Shown: positions 1-5,447 of the stretch, in pieces
Layout of the letters: each line of letters begins with the position of its first letter
How positions within the stretch are numbered: position 1 is the stretch's first letter
The notes under the pieces: generated by a model
What the model saw: the letters and a program-made list of their open reading frames with translations, nothing else
Told to the model about the DNA's origin: nothing
Database searches by the model: none
Program-made: the position numbers and the translations under genes
Assembly (NCBI GenBank): GCA_013812565.1
Contig: JACCTF010001017.1
Span: 1 to 5,447 of the forward strand
Direction: 5' to 3'
DNA from: Pyrinomonadaceae bacterium
GTDB taxonomy: Bacteria > Acidobacteriota > Blastocatellia > Pyrinomonadales > Pyrinomonadaceae
DNA: 5,447 nt

Positions 1-1
1 C

Positions 2-40
2 ATTTGGTCGATAGAAGAACTGCTGGAATTCCATGATTAA
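2..40 (+). CDS. Possible 3' end of an upstream gene, perhaps a transposase (partial)
   Basis: One forward frame is open from the left edge and ends IWSIEELLEFHD followed by TAA at 38-40. A W-[ST]-[IV]-E-E-L-[LI] ending is familiar to me from the C-termini of some insertion-sequence transposases, so a transposase tail is possible. Only twelve codons are visible, so the family cannot be assigned. The sequence AAAAGGATCACTACCC at 55-70, just past the stop, sits where an IS terminal inverted repeat would be, but the other IS end lies outside the window. Another forward frame also gives a short open tail, stopping at 34-36, so this is weak. Confidence 0.2.
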   Translation: MWSIEELLEFHD

Positions 41-94
41 TGCTCTTCCCGGACAAAAGGATCACTACCCAATGTTGAACTTCTGATTTTTTAC

Positions 95-122
95 TTGCAT
101 TAAAAGGCAACAGGCATATTAT
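95..122 (+). promoter_or_regulatory. Candidate sigma70-type promoter for the receptor gene
   Basis: TTGCAT at 95-100 and TATTAT at 117-122 are separated by 16 bases, a reasonable match to -35 and -10 boxes. Transcription would start near 129 and leave a leader of about 250 bases before the start codon at 381. A weaker alternative is TTGTTG at 184-189 with CATAAA at 206-211, also 16 bases apart. The region is AT-rich, so chance matches are expected. Confidence 0.35.
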
Positions 123-211
123 CTCCCACAAAGGCCGGAACAACGAATCCAAATTTTTCAAGTTTAGTGGATCGTTCGGTAAGTTGTTGAAGCTGTTGTT
201 AGTTGCATAAA

Positions 212-236
212 CACGTTTTTCAACGTGCCTGGCACG
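212..236 (+). repeat. Two overlapping inverted repeats in the leader
   Basis: CACGTT (212-217) can pair with AACGTG (222-227) across a four-base loop. The adjacent CGTGCCTGGCACG (224-236) is a perfect 6-bp dyad around a single central base. The two share CGTG at 224-227, so in RNA they would be mutually exclusive. The 13-base dyad could be a DNA operator or a remnant of a small REP-like palindrome; nothing in the window decides between these. Confidence 0.4.
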
Positions 237-321
237 GCAGTTTCGGCAATCGATTTCTGTCGTCAAAAATCATTGGAACTTACCGTCTAACCCACTTGCT
301 GACCCGTCGCGTGATCATAGT

Positions 322-339
322 CCCTCTCATGCGGGAGGG
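322..339 (+). other. GC-rich hairpin in the 5' leader
   Basis: CCCTCTC (322-328) pairs with GGGAGGG (333-339) around the tetraloop ATGC; one of the seven pairs is T-G. It ends 27 bases before the Shine-Dalgarno at 367-373. No T-run follows, so it does not look like an intrinsic terminator. It could stabilise the transcript or affect ribosome access. Confidence 0.3.
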
Positions 340-366
340 GGTCACAATCTGCTAAGGGTATGCTAC

Positions 367-373
367 AAGGAGG
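367..373 (+). promoter_or_regulatory. Shine-Dalgarno deciding the receptor start
   Basis: AAGGAGG lies seven bases before the ATG at 381. The same frame has an earlier ATG at 360, but the only purine run before it, AAGGG at 354-358, is one base away and too close. Starting at 360 would also place the strong site inside the gene. The site therefore fixes the start at 381. Confidence 0.8.
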
Positions 374-380
374 TTGGGGA

Positions 381-3300
381 ATGTGCGACACGTTTACCAG
401 TTCTCTCCGCACAGCTTTGTGCGTGTTTATCCTCATGCTGGGGCTTGGCATGACAGCCAGCGCTCAGTTTCGGGCAGGCATTCAAGGCGCAGTGACGGAC
501 CCGCAGGGGGCGGCAATTACCGGCGCGACCGTCACGTTAACCAACAAGGAAACTAATCGGACACAACAGGCTACAAGTGGCGATGAAGGATACTACCGCT
601 TCGACCGACTCGCGCCCGGCCAATACATGATCACCGCCGAGCAGGCAGGATTCAAGAAGCAGGTGCTGGAGAGTGTAGTCGTTGATGCCGAACAGACGCA
701 GGGCATTAACATCCAGCTTGAGACGGGCGAGGTCACGGAAACGGTCACGGTCTCTTCCGAGGTAACGGAACAGCTCCAAACTGAAAACGCAAACATTGAT
801 GGATCGATCTCCGAACAGGAGATTCTGCGCCTTCCTCAAGCCGGGCGCGACCCGTATGAGCTGGCCCGTACGGCCCCGGGCATCTTTGGCCTAGGAGCGC
901 GTAGCGGCAGCGGCGACTCCGTCCGCCTACCCAATTCATCTGGCCCCGGCGGCTCAAGCAATTCCGTCTTCCAAACCGAGAACCAGGTGCCGATCAGCGC
1001 CAACGGCCAGCGCGTCTCAGCCAACAGCTTTGAGATCGACGGCGTAAGCGTCAATAGTCAGGCGTGGGGCGGTGCGGCCGTCGTCACCCCGAACCAAGAA
1101 TCGGTTAAAGAGGTGCGCGTGGCGTCAAGCTCTTACTCGGCGGAGAACGGGCGCAACACCGGAGCTTTAATCCAGGTTGTCTCGCAGAATGGAACGAACG
1201 ACTTTCACGGAAGCTTGTTCTTCAAGTACAACGAACCCGCTCTTAACGCTTTCAATAAGTGGGGAGGCCCTTCTGGCGGGAGTCCACGGCGCAACGAAAA
1301 ACGCTTTCGCCAGTATGGCGGCTCGATTGGCGGTCCCATCTATCTGCCGCGCTTCGGCGAAGGCGGCCCGGCTTACTGGAGCGGCAAAGATAAGCTCTTC
1401 TTCTTCTTCTCATATGAGACCGTTCGTAACAGAACCAATAACGTCGAAAACAAGTGGATTGAAGCGCCGGAGTTTGGGCAACTCCTCTTGAATCAGCGCT
1501 CTGGCACTCTCGCCTCGCAAATAGTAAACACGCCGGGCATGGCGCATCGAGTCCTCAGCGTAATTCCTAATGATTGTGCTTCAGCACACCCCACCCTCGC
1601 TGATCCGTTGAACTGCAGAGTGGTGGCGGGCGGCCTGGATATTGGCTCGCCCACGGGAGTACGCGGCCAGAGTGTGGCTAATCAGGTCGGCGGCGGCTTG
1701 GACGGCATCCCGGATATACGGTTCGCGCAGGTCCTCTTCCCATCCAACAATAAGTCGCAACAGTTCAACGGGCGCTTCGATTTCCAAGCGACCAACAGCG
1801 ACTTGGTTGCGCTGAGCTTTTATTACACCCCGAATGACACTACGTTCTCACCCAATGGCCGCCCAATTCAGGATTTCCTTTCCGCGCGACGCCACACGGC
1901 GGGCTCTCTGCTCTACACCCGGACGATTTCTCCGACCACGCTCAACGAAGCGCGCTTCAACGTCACCCGCTGGTATTTCGACGAATTTGCGTCTAACCCC
2001 AACTCGCCCTGGGGCATACCGCACGTTAGAGTTGCCGATTTTCTTCCTGAAATCGATTGGGCACCCGGGGGAGCCGGTGTCTTTTTCCAGACCTCTTACA
2101 ATTTCCGCGACATCTTGAGCAAAGTGGTTGGTAGTCACGGTTTGAAGTTTGGGGGTGAGGTTGCCCACGAACAGAATAACGACACGGTCGCATGGGCCGC
2201 GCGACCGGACTACTTTTTTGGCAACCTCTGGAATTTTGCCAACGATGCGCCGGTCAGGGAAACAGGCCACTTCGATCCGCGGACCGGCATCCCGACGGAT
2301 TTAAAGAAATACATCCGCGGTAACACTTACTCCCTCTTCGTGCAGGATGATTGGAAGGCACGACCTAATCTGACCCTTAACCTCGGGCTGCGTTGGGAAT
2401 ACTTCGCGCCTCTCAAGGAGAAGTTCGGAAACCTAAGCAATTTCATCTTAGGTTCAGGTCAGAATGCGCTTACCGATGCGAGGTTCGAAGTAGGCAAGCC
2501 ACTCCACGAACCCGATCGCAATAACTTTGGGCCGCAACTTGGTTTCGCCTGGAGTCCGCAATCAATCATCGGGCGCGACGTTGAAAACAAACTTGTGCTG
2601 CGCGGCGGCTTCGGCATCGGTTACAACCGCATTCCGCAGGCGATCACTCTCAATGGGCGATTAAACCCGCCATTCCTCGGCCAGTTCACTATAGAAAACA
2701 GGGAACAGATCCTGTATACCCTCGGTCCCAGCCTTACTTCCCCCTTCGGCTATCCGTCCAATCCGAGCACCATCTTGCGGTTTGACCCGGCGACAAACAT
2801 CCCGCTTCCCACGCCAGGGGTGGCGAGTCCCAATGTAGAGACAACGCAGCAGGACGTGCCCAATCCTTACTCATACCGCTACTCGCTTGAAGCGCAATAC
2901 GATCTTCCGAGCAATTGGGTGGCGTCGCTTGGTTATCAGGGCAGTGGAGGGCGGAAGTTCCCCCGCGTCGTCAACTACAGCTTGTTCGTTCCGGCCAGCC
3001 CGCGCCTCAATAGCGTCAGGCTTATGTTGACCGACGTCAACATGAACTTCAATGCCATGATCGCGCGCCTGTCGCACCGGTTTTCAAACAGCTTCGATCT
3101 CAACGCACAATATCGCTGGAGCAAGAGTATTGACACGTGCTCCGACGATCAAAATTGCGTCCAGAGCTATCCTTTTGACCAGAGCACCGAGCGCGGTCCC
3201 TCAGATTACGATGTCACGCATGCCTTCACTGCGACGGGCTTATGGGATTTGCCGATTCTCAGAAATCGTCAGGACTTTGTCGGCAAGGCATTCGGAGGCT

Positions 3301-3809
3301 GGCAACTCAACGGCATCCTAACAACAAGTTCGGGCTTCCCGTGGACGCCGGTGTACGACATAGGTTGCGTTACCCTGACCGGCAGAGGAAATGTTTGCCC
3401 GCTGCGACCCATCGCTTATTCGGGTGGCGCGGAGCAAGATATGAGCAATGAAGCGTTCCAGCGGCCCGGTGGTACTTTGGGTACGGGCGCCGCTCGATTC
3501 TTCACGCCTCCTCCGGGTGGTGATGCAGCGATTCCGCCGCGGCCAGGGATCGGACGCAACGTGTTCCGTGGCCCAGGTTACTTCAACATCGATATGAGTT
3601 TGATCAAGCGGGTCGGACTTCCTGGATTCATGGGAGAGACGTCAGGTTTGGATCTGCGCGCCAACTTCTTCAACATCTTCAACAACCTGAACCTTGCGCC
3701 TTTCGGATATAACTCCGATAGTACCCGGGTTAATAATGTTAATTTCGGCCGGGCGACCGAGGCACTCTCCGGCCGCGTGGTTGAGTTTCAAGTGCGGTTG
3801 TCTTTCTAA
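381..3809 (+). CDS. Oar-like TonB-dependent outer-membrane receptor with carboxypeptidase-regulatory-like N-terminal domain
   Basis: Outer-membrane transporter of 1142 aa that would import a bulky ligand using TonB/proton-motive force. Residues 1-28 form a signal peptide: a short polar stretch with one Arg, the hydrophobic run ALCVFILMLGLGM, and ASA before Q29. Residues about 31-114 match a carboxypeptidase-regulatory-like beta-sandwich, with GAVTDPQGAAITGATVTL and the GYYRFDRLAPGQY turn. ETVTVSS at 120-126 resembles a TonB box. The plug follows to about 268 (LPQAGRDPYELARTAPGI; ANGQRVSANSFEIDGVSVN), then the barrel. Typical Oar-type barrel motifs are KLFFFFSYE (from about 338), QDDWK followed by LTLNLGLRWEYF (about 655-676), FFNIFN near 1096, and a terminal VRLSF with C-terminal Phe. 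Length is normal for acidobacterial members. The substrate cannot be read from sequence; a glucan or oligosaccharide is suggested only by the GH3 gene downstream. The mature protein has six cysteines in three close pairs. SusC-like transporters share the N-terminal extension, but the barrel motifs favour the Oar-like group. Confidence 0.93.
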   Translation: MCDTFTSSLRTALCVFILMLGLGMTASAQFRAGIQGAVTDPQGAAITGATVTLTNKETNRTQQATSGDEGYYRFDRLAPGQYMITAEQAGFKKQVLESVVVDAEQTQGINIQLETGEVTETVTVSSEVTEQLQTENANIDGSISEQEILRLPQAGRDPYELARTAPGIFGLGARSGSGDSVRLPNSSGPGGSSNSVFQTENQVPISANGQRVSANSFEIDGVSVNSQAWGGAAVVTPNQESVKEVRVASSSYSAENGRNTGALIQVVSQNGTNDFHGSLFFKYNEPALNAFNKWGGPSGGSPRRNEKRFRQYGGSIGGPIYLPRFGEGGPAYWSGKDKLFFFFSYETVRNRTNNVENKWIEAPEFGQLLLNQRSGTLASQIVNTPGMAHRVLSVIPNDCASAHPTLADPLNCRVVAGGLDIGSPTGVRGQSVANQVGGGLDGIPDIRFAQVLFPSNNKSQQFNGRFDFQATNSDLVALSFYYTPNDTTFSPNGRPIQDFLSARRHTAGSLLYTRTISPTTLNEARFNVTRWYFDEFASNPNSPWGIPHVRVADFLPEIDWAPGGAGVFFQTSYNFRDILSKVVGSHGLKFGGEVAHEQNNDTVAWAARPDYFFGNLWNFANDAPVRETGHFDPRTGIPTDLKKYIRGNTYSLFVQDDWKARPNLTLNLGLRWEYFAPLKEKFGNLSNFILGSGQNALTDARFEVGKPLHEPDRNNFGPQLGFAWSPQSIIGRDVENKLVLRGGFGIGYNRIPQAITLNGRLNPPFLGQFTIENREQILYTLGPSLTSPFGYPSNPSTILRFDPATNIPLPTPGVASPNVETTQQDVPNPYSYRYSLEAQYDLPSNWVASLGYQGSGGRKFPRVVNYSLFVPASPRLNSVRLMLTDVNMNFNAMIARLSHRFSNSFDLNAQYRWSKSIDTCSDDQNCVQSYPFDQSTERGPSDYDVTHAFTATGLWDLPILRNRQDFVGKAFGGWQLNGILTTSSGFPWTPVYDIGCVTLTGRGNVCPLRPIAYSGGAEQDMSNEAFQRPGGTLGTGAARFFTPPPGGDAAIPPRPGIGRNVFRGPGYFNIDMSLIKRVGLPGFMGETSGLDLRANFFNIFNNLNLAPFGYNSDSTRVNNVNFGRATEALSGRVVEFQVRLSF

Positions 3810-3889
3810 GATTCGCGCTTTGACGGCGAGTTGCGCGGTTTATTTGAGCGTGAGCGGCGGCGTGGGTTGGTGTTTACCACAGAGGCACA

Positions 3890-3924
3890 TCGGAACGATG
3901 AACTAGGAACGATGAACGATGAAG
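3890..3924 (+). repeat. Left heptamer array (five units, consensus GATGAAC)
   Basis: Five heptamers in perfect seven-base register occupy 3890-3924. The second and fourth are exactly GATGAAC, the fifth differs at its last base, and the first and third are degenerate but keep GGAAC or a close form. The array is the left inner arm of the palindromic element. Confidence 0.75.
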
Positions 3925-5174
3925 TAAGAACCAGCGGTCTCCTTGATTCATCGTTCATCGTTCATCGTTCATCCTTGTCTTTTCCTGTGCCTCTGTGGTT
4001 GGTCTGCCCCGCCTGCCACACACAACCTATAATACGTAACGCGGCGCTGATCTTGACCTTGTTGGCGTTTTGTTCGTTGCCCACCGGGGCAGCGCAGAAC
4101 CGCTCCGCGTCCGGGCAGGATTTCGATAAACTCGCGGCGGCAGCCGTTCAAGCACGCGACGCCAACCGCATAGACGAAGCCGTTGCGCTGTATCGTCAGG
4201 CGCTCTCTTCGCGTCCCAAGTGGGGCGAAGGTTGGTTTTACTTAGCGACGCTTTTGTATGAGCGCGATTCTTTCGCCGAGGCCGCTTCCGCTTTCAAGCA
4301 AGCGACCGAACTTAATCCTAAAGTCGGAACGGCGTGGGTGATGCTCGGGTTATCCGAGTTCAAGCTTAATCGTTACGATGATTCGCTCAAACATATCCAG
4401 CAGGGCCGACGGCTTGGCATCACCGATAACCCGAATCTCAGAAGCGTGATGCTTTACCATGAAGGTTTGCTGCTGCTGACCAAAGGTGACTTCGAGACAG
4501 GGCAAAAGATGCTCGGCTCTTTGAGTCGCGAAGGCTTTAACAGCGAAGATCATATTATTGCGCTCGGGCTTGCAGTGCTTCGCCTTCGCCCATCGGATCT
4601 GCCTTCGGCGGAGTCGGCCACCCGTGAGGCCACGGCCCGCGCGGGTCTGGCCGAACATTTCGCCGTGCAAAAGAAGTTCGACGAAGCGCTACGCGAGTAC
4701 GAGCGGTTAGCGGCTGACTTCCCGAAGGTGCAAAACGTTCAGTACGCTTACGGGCGTTATCTGCTCTTAAGCCGTGACGATGAGAAAGCCATCGCGGCGT
4801 TCCAGCGTGAGATAGAAAATACCCCCAACCATCTGCTCGCCCGGCTCTGGATCGCCGACACTAAACTCAAGCTCAAGGACTACGCCGGCGGGTTGCCCTA
4901 CGCCGAAGCGGCGGTAAAACTTTCTCCGCAGTTGCCGCTCGGGCATTACCTTCTCGGTTCATTATTTCTTGAAACCAATCAGACGACACGGGCTATTACC
5001 GAACTGGAAACTGCCCAAAAATCTCTGCCGAACGAGCCGAAGATATACTTCGCGCTGGGGCGCGCCTATCAGCGTGCCGACCGTAGGGAGGATGCCGAAC
5101 GCGCGCGTGCAACCTTCGCCAAACTTAGTAAGCAGATGGAGGAAGCCACCAAGAATAATAGGAGTCCACAATGA
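3912..5174 (+). CDS. Exported tetratricopeptide-repeat protein
   Basis: A TPR scaffold protein, probably periplasmic; no catalytic motif is visible. Counting from the ATG at 3912 (420 aa), residues 44-56 form a hydrophobic segment preceded by an Arg and followed by PTGAA-Q, a likely signal-peptidase I site near residue 61. About nine TPR units follow: 70-102, 103-136, 137-170, 175-208, 239-271, 272-305, 306-339, 340-373 and 374-407, with the usual W-LG/Y--A-----P spacing (for example GWFYLATLLY with FKQATELNP). The C-terminus is polar. The start is unsettled. The frame is open back to a TTG at 3831. ATG 3912 is the only ATG before the repeats and has a weak AGGA three bases upstream, but it lies in the palindromic element and gives an overlong n-region. 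GTG 3987 or TTG 3999 would give a more normal signal peptide but lack a visible ribosome site. The stop overlaps the next start, implying joint translation with the GH3 gene. TPR proteins often follow such receptors in Acidobacteriota; the role is inferred, not known. Confidence 0.85.
   Translation: MNDEVRTSGLLDSSFIVHRSSLSFPVPLWLVCPACHTQPIIRNAALILTLLAFCSLPTGAAQNRSASGQDFDKLAAAAVQARDANRIDEAVALYRQALSSRPKWGEGWFYLATLLYERDSFAEAASAFKQATELNPKVGTAWVMLGLSEFKLNRYDDSLKHIQQGRRLGITDNPNLRSVMLYHEGLLLLTKGDFETGQKMLGSLSREGFNSEDHIIALGLAVLRLRPSDLPSAESATREATARAGLAEHFAVQKKFDEALREYERLAADFPKVQNVQYAYGRYLLLSRDDEKAIAAFQREIENTPNHLLARLWIADTKLKLKDYAGGLPYAEAAVKLSPQLPLGHYLLGSLFLETNQTTRAITELETAQKSLPNEPKIYFALGRAYQRADRREDAERARATFAKLSKQMEEATKNNRSPQ
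3946..3973 (-). repeat. Right heptamer array (four units, inverted GATGAAC)
   Basis: Four heptamers in register read GTTCATC on the + strand, the reverse complement of GATGAAC. The last three are exact and the first has A for G. The array faces the left one across a 21-base spacer (3925-3945), so the element contains two tandem arrays in opposite orientation. Unit number differs between arms (five versus four), as expected if arrays gain or lose units by slippage. Confidence 0.75.
4028..4033 (+). promoter_or_regulatory. Isolated TATAAT -10 match
   Basis: A perfect TATAAT lies within the segment encoding the start of the predicted signal peptide of the TPR protein. No TTGACA-like -35 exists at 16-18 bases and there is no extended -10 TG. 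If used, the TPR gene would have to start at a TTG near 4053, which leaves a very short signal peptide. Probably chance, but noted because this gene's start is unresolved. Confidence 0.15.
5160..5164 (+). promoter_or_regulatory. Shine-Dalgarno of the GH3 gene within the TPR gene end
   Basis: AGGAG is followed by six bases and then the ATG at 5171. It lies inside the last codons of the TPR gene, whose TGA (5172-5174) shares ATGA with the GH3 start. This arrangement fixes the GH3 start and is typical of translational coupling. Confidence 0.8.
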
Positions 5175-5447
5175 GATTTGCGAAAACTACGAGCTGGCAG
5201 CTCAGTCTCGTGCTCATCGTTTCGGGGGTGATTGCGCCCGCTTCGCAGTCTGCACAGACGGATGTTGAGAAGCGAATCAACGATTTGATCGCCCGAATGA
5301 CTTTGGAAGAGAAACTCGGGCAGCTTCAACAACTCGATGGTGAGGCGAACGGGAATTACCGACCGGAGCATCGCGACCTGATCCGCAAAGGCTTGCTCGG
5401 CTCAACGCTGAACGTACGCGGCGCGAGGAGAACCAACGAGCTTCAAC
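5171..5447 (+). CDS. bglX: GH3 family beta-glucosidase, BglX-like (5' part, cut by the window edge)
   Basis: The first 92 codons of a glycoside hydrolase family 3 enzyme are present. Residues 1-28 make a signal peptide: Arg/Lys n-region, hydrophobic LSLVLIVSGVIA, and cleavage probably after SQSA, before QTD. Then VEKRINDLIARMTLEEKLGQ matches the N-terminal signature of GH3 beta-glucosidases (in E. coli BglX the equivalent is a KKMT-DEKIGQL stretch), followed by a helix with IRKGLLGSTLNV, matching the family's I--G-VG---N pattern, and the TNELQ region. Family members are usually about 740-800 aa, so the nucleophile Asp and acid/base Glu lie beyond the window. The predicted role is removal of terminal glucose from cellobiose and other beta-gluco-oligosaccharides in the periplasm. 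GH3 also includes xylosidases, so the exact substrate is open. It shares a four-base overlap with the TPR gene and is probably co-transcribed with it. Confidence 0.88.
   Translation, partial: MRFAKTTSWQLSLVLIVSGVIAPASQSAQTDVEKRINDLIARMTLEEKLGQLQQLDGEANGNYRPEHRDLIRKGLLGSTLNVRGARRTNELQ

Larger units (their letters stand above)
1..380. other. Non-coding upstream region of the receptor gene
   Basis: No convincing complete gene lies here. All three forward frames are interrupted by stops, and the base composition is visibly more AT-rich than the genes to the right. It holds a possible gene end at the left edge, one plausible promoter, a pair of overlapping inverted repeats, a GC-rich hairpin and the Shine-Dalgarno of the receptor gene, each listed separately. 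If the promoter at 95-122 is used, the transcript would have a leader of roughly 250 bases, long enough for regulation. I recognise no known riboswitch class in it. Confidence 0.7.
3876..3999. repeat. 124-bp palindromic element with 14-bp terminal inverted repeats
   Basis: The ends ACCACAGAGGCACA (3876-3889) and TGTGCCTCTGTGGT (3986-3999) are perfect inverted repeats. Inside, a 17-bp stem pairs 3907-3923 with 3947-3963, and a 7-bp stem pairs 3897-3903 with 3967-3973 after a three-base internal loop. The apical loop is 23 bases (3924-3946). In all 38 pairs can form. There is no T-run after it, so it is not a standard terminator. Structure and size suggest a MITE-like or REP-like non-autonomous repeat; the CCTCTGTGG-type ends resemble dispersed intergenic repeats I associate with several environmental phyla, which I cannot verify here. 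It lies between the receptor and TPR genes and overlaps the 5' part of the downstream reading frame. Confidence 0.8.

Noticed and set aside
1..34. Start of a divergent minus-strand gene (MEFQQFFYRPN...)
   Set aside because: A GGAAGAG-like sequence lies upstream of the minus-strand ATG, but only eleven codons are visible and no family is recognisable.
360..380. ATG at 360 as start of the receptor gene
   Set aside because: No usable ribosome site before it; the strong AAGGAGG lies downstream of it and serves the ATG at 381.
1395..1411. TTC trinucleotide run (four exact units) as a phase-variable repeat
   Set aside because: Three-base changes keep the frame, and the run encodes the Phe stretch of the conserved KLFFFFSYE motif of Oar-like barrels.
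1848..2270. 140-codon open frame on the minus strand
   Set aside because: It lies wholly inside the well-supported receptor gene, shows no recognisable domain and has a basic composition typical of an antisense shadow.
3814..3846. CGCGC/GCGCG hairpin followed by a T-rich stretch as terminator of the receptor gene
   Set aside because: The stem is only five base pairs with a 14-base loop, and the following GTTTATTTG is not a real T-run.
4062..4085. Lipobox at LAFC in the TPR protein signal peptide
   Set aside because: The residue before the cysteine is Phe, whereas lipoboxes need Gly, Ala or Ser there; PTGAA-Q looks like a signal-peptidase I site.

Overview
The window looks like Acidobacteriota chromosome, possibly the Blastocatellia/Pyrinomonadales side. 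This is an inference from gene content: a large Oar-type TonB-dependent receptor with an N-terminal carboxypeptidase-regulatory-like domain, followed by an exported tetratricopeptide (TPR) protein and a GH3 beta-glucosidase, all on the + strand. No rRNA or tRNA gene and no CRISPR array was seen.

Layout. Positions 1-380 are a relatively AT-rich non-coding stretch. Its first 40 bases may be the last codons of an upstream gene, perhaps a transposase. It then carries a plausible sigma70-type promoter, two overlapping inverted repeats and a GC-rich leader hairpin. Positions 381-3809 encode the outer-membrane receptor (1142 aa); a strong Shine-Dalgarno places its start at 381 rather than 360. Positions 3876-3999 hold a striking 124-bp palindromic element: 14-bp terminal inverted repeats enclosing two inverted arrays of the heptamer GATGAAC, which together fold into a long hairpin. 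The next reading frame, a TPR protein ending at 5174, runs in frame through this element, so its 5' end is uncertain. Its stop overlaps the start of a GH3 glycosidase (ATGA at 5171-5174), whose first 92 codons fill the window to its right edge.

How the genes may work together. The receptor would import a ligand across the outer membrane with TonB energy. The TPR protein is predicted to be exported, probably to the periplasm. The BglX-like enzyme would release glucose from short beta-glucosides there. The set resembles a SusCD-type glycan-use locus in which a TPR protein sits where SusD would be. That comparison is inference. The least explained feature is the heptad palindrome between the receptor and its downstream partners.
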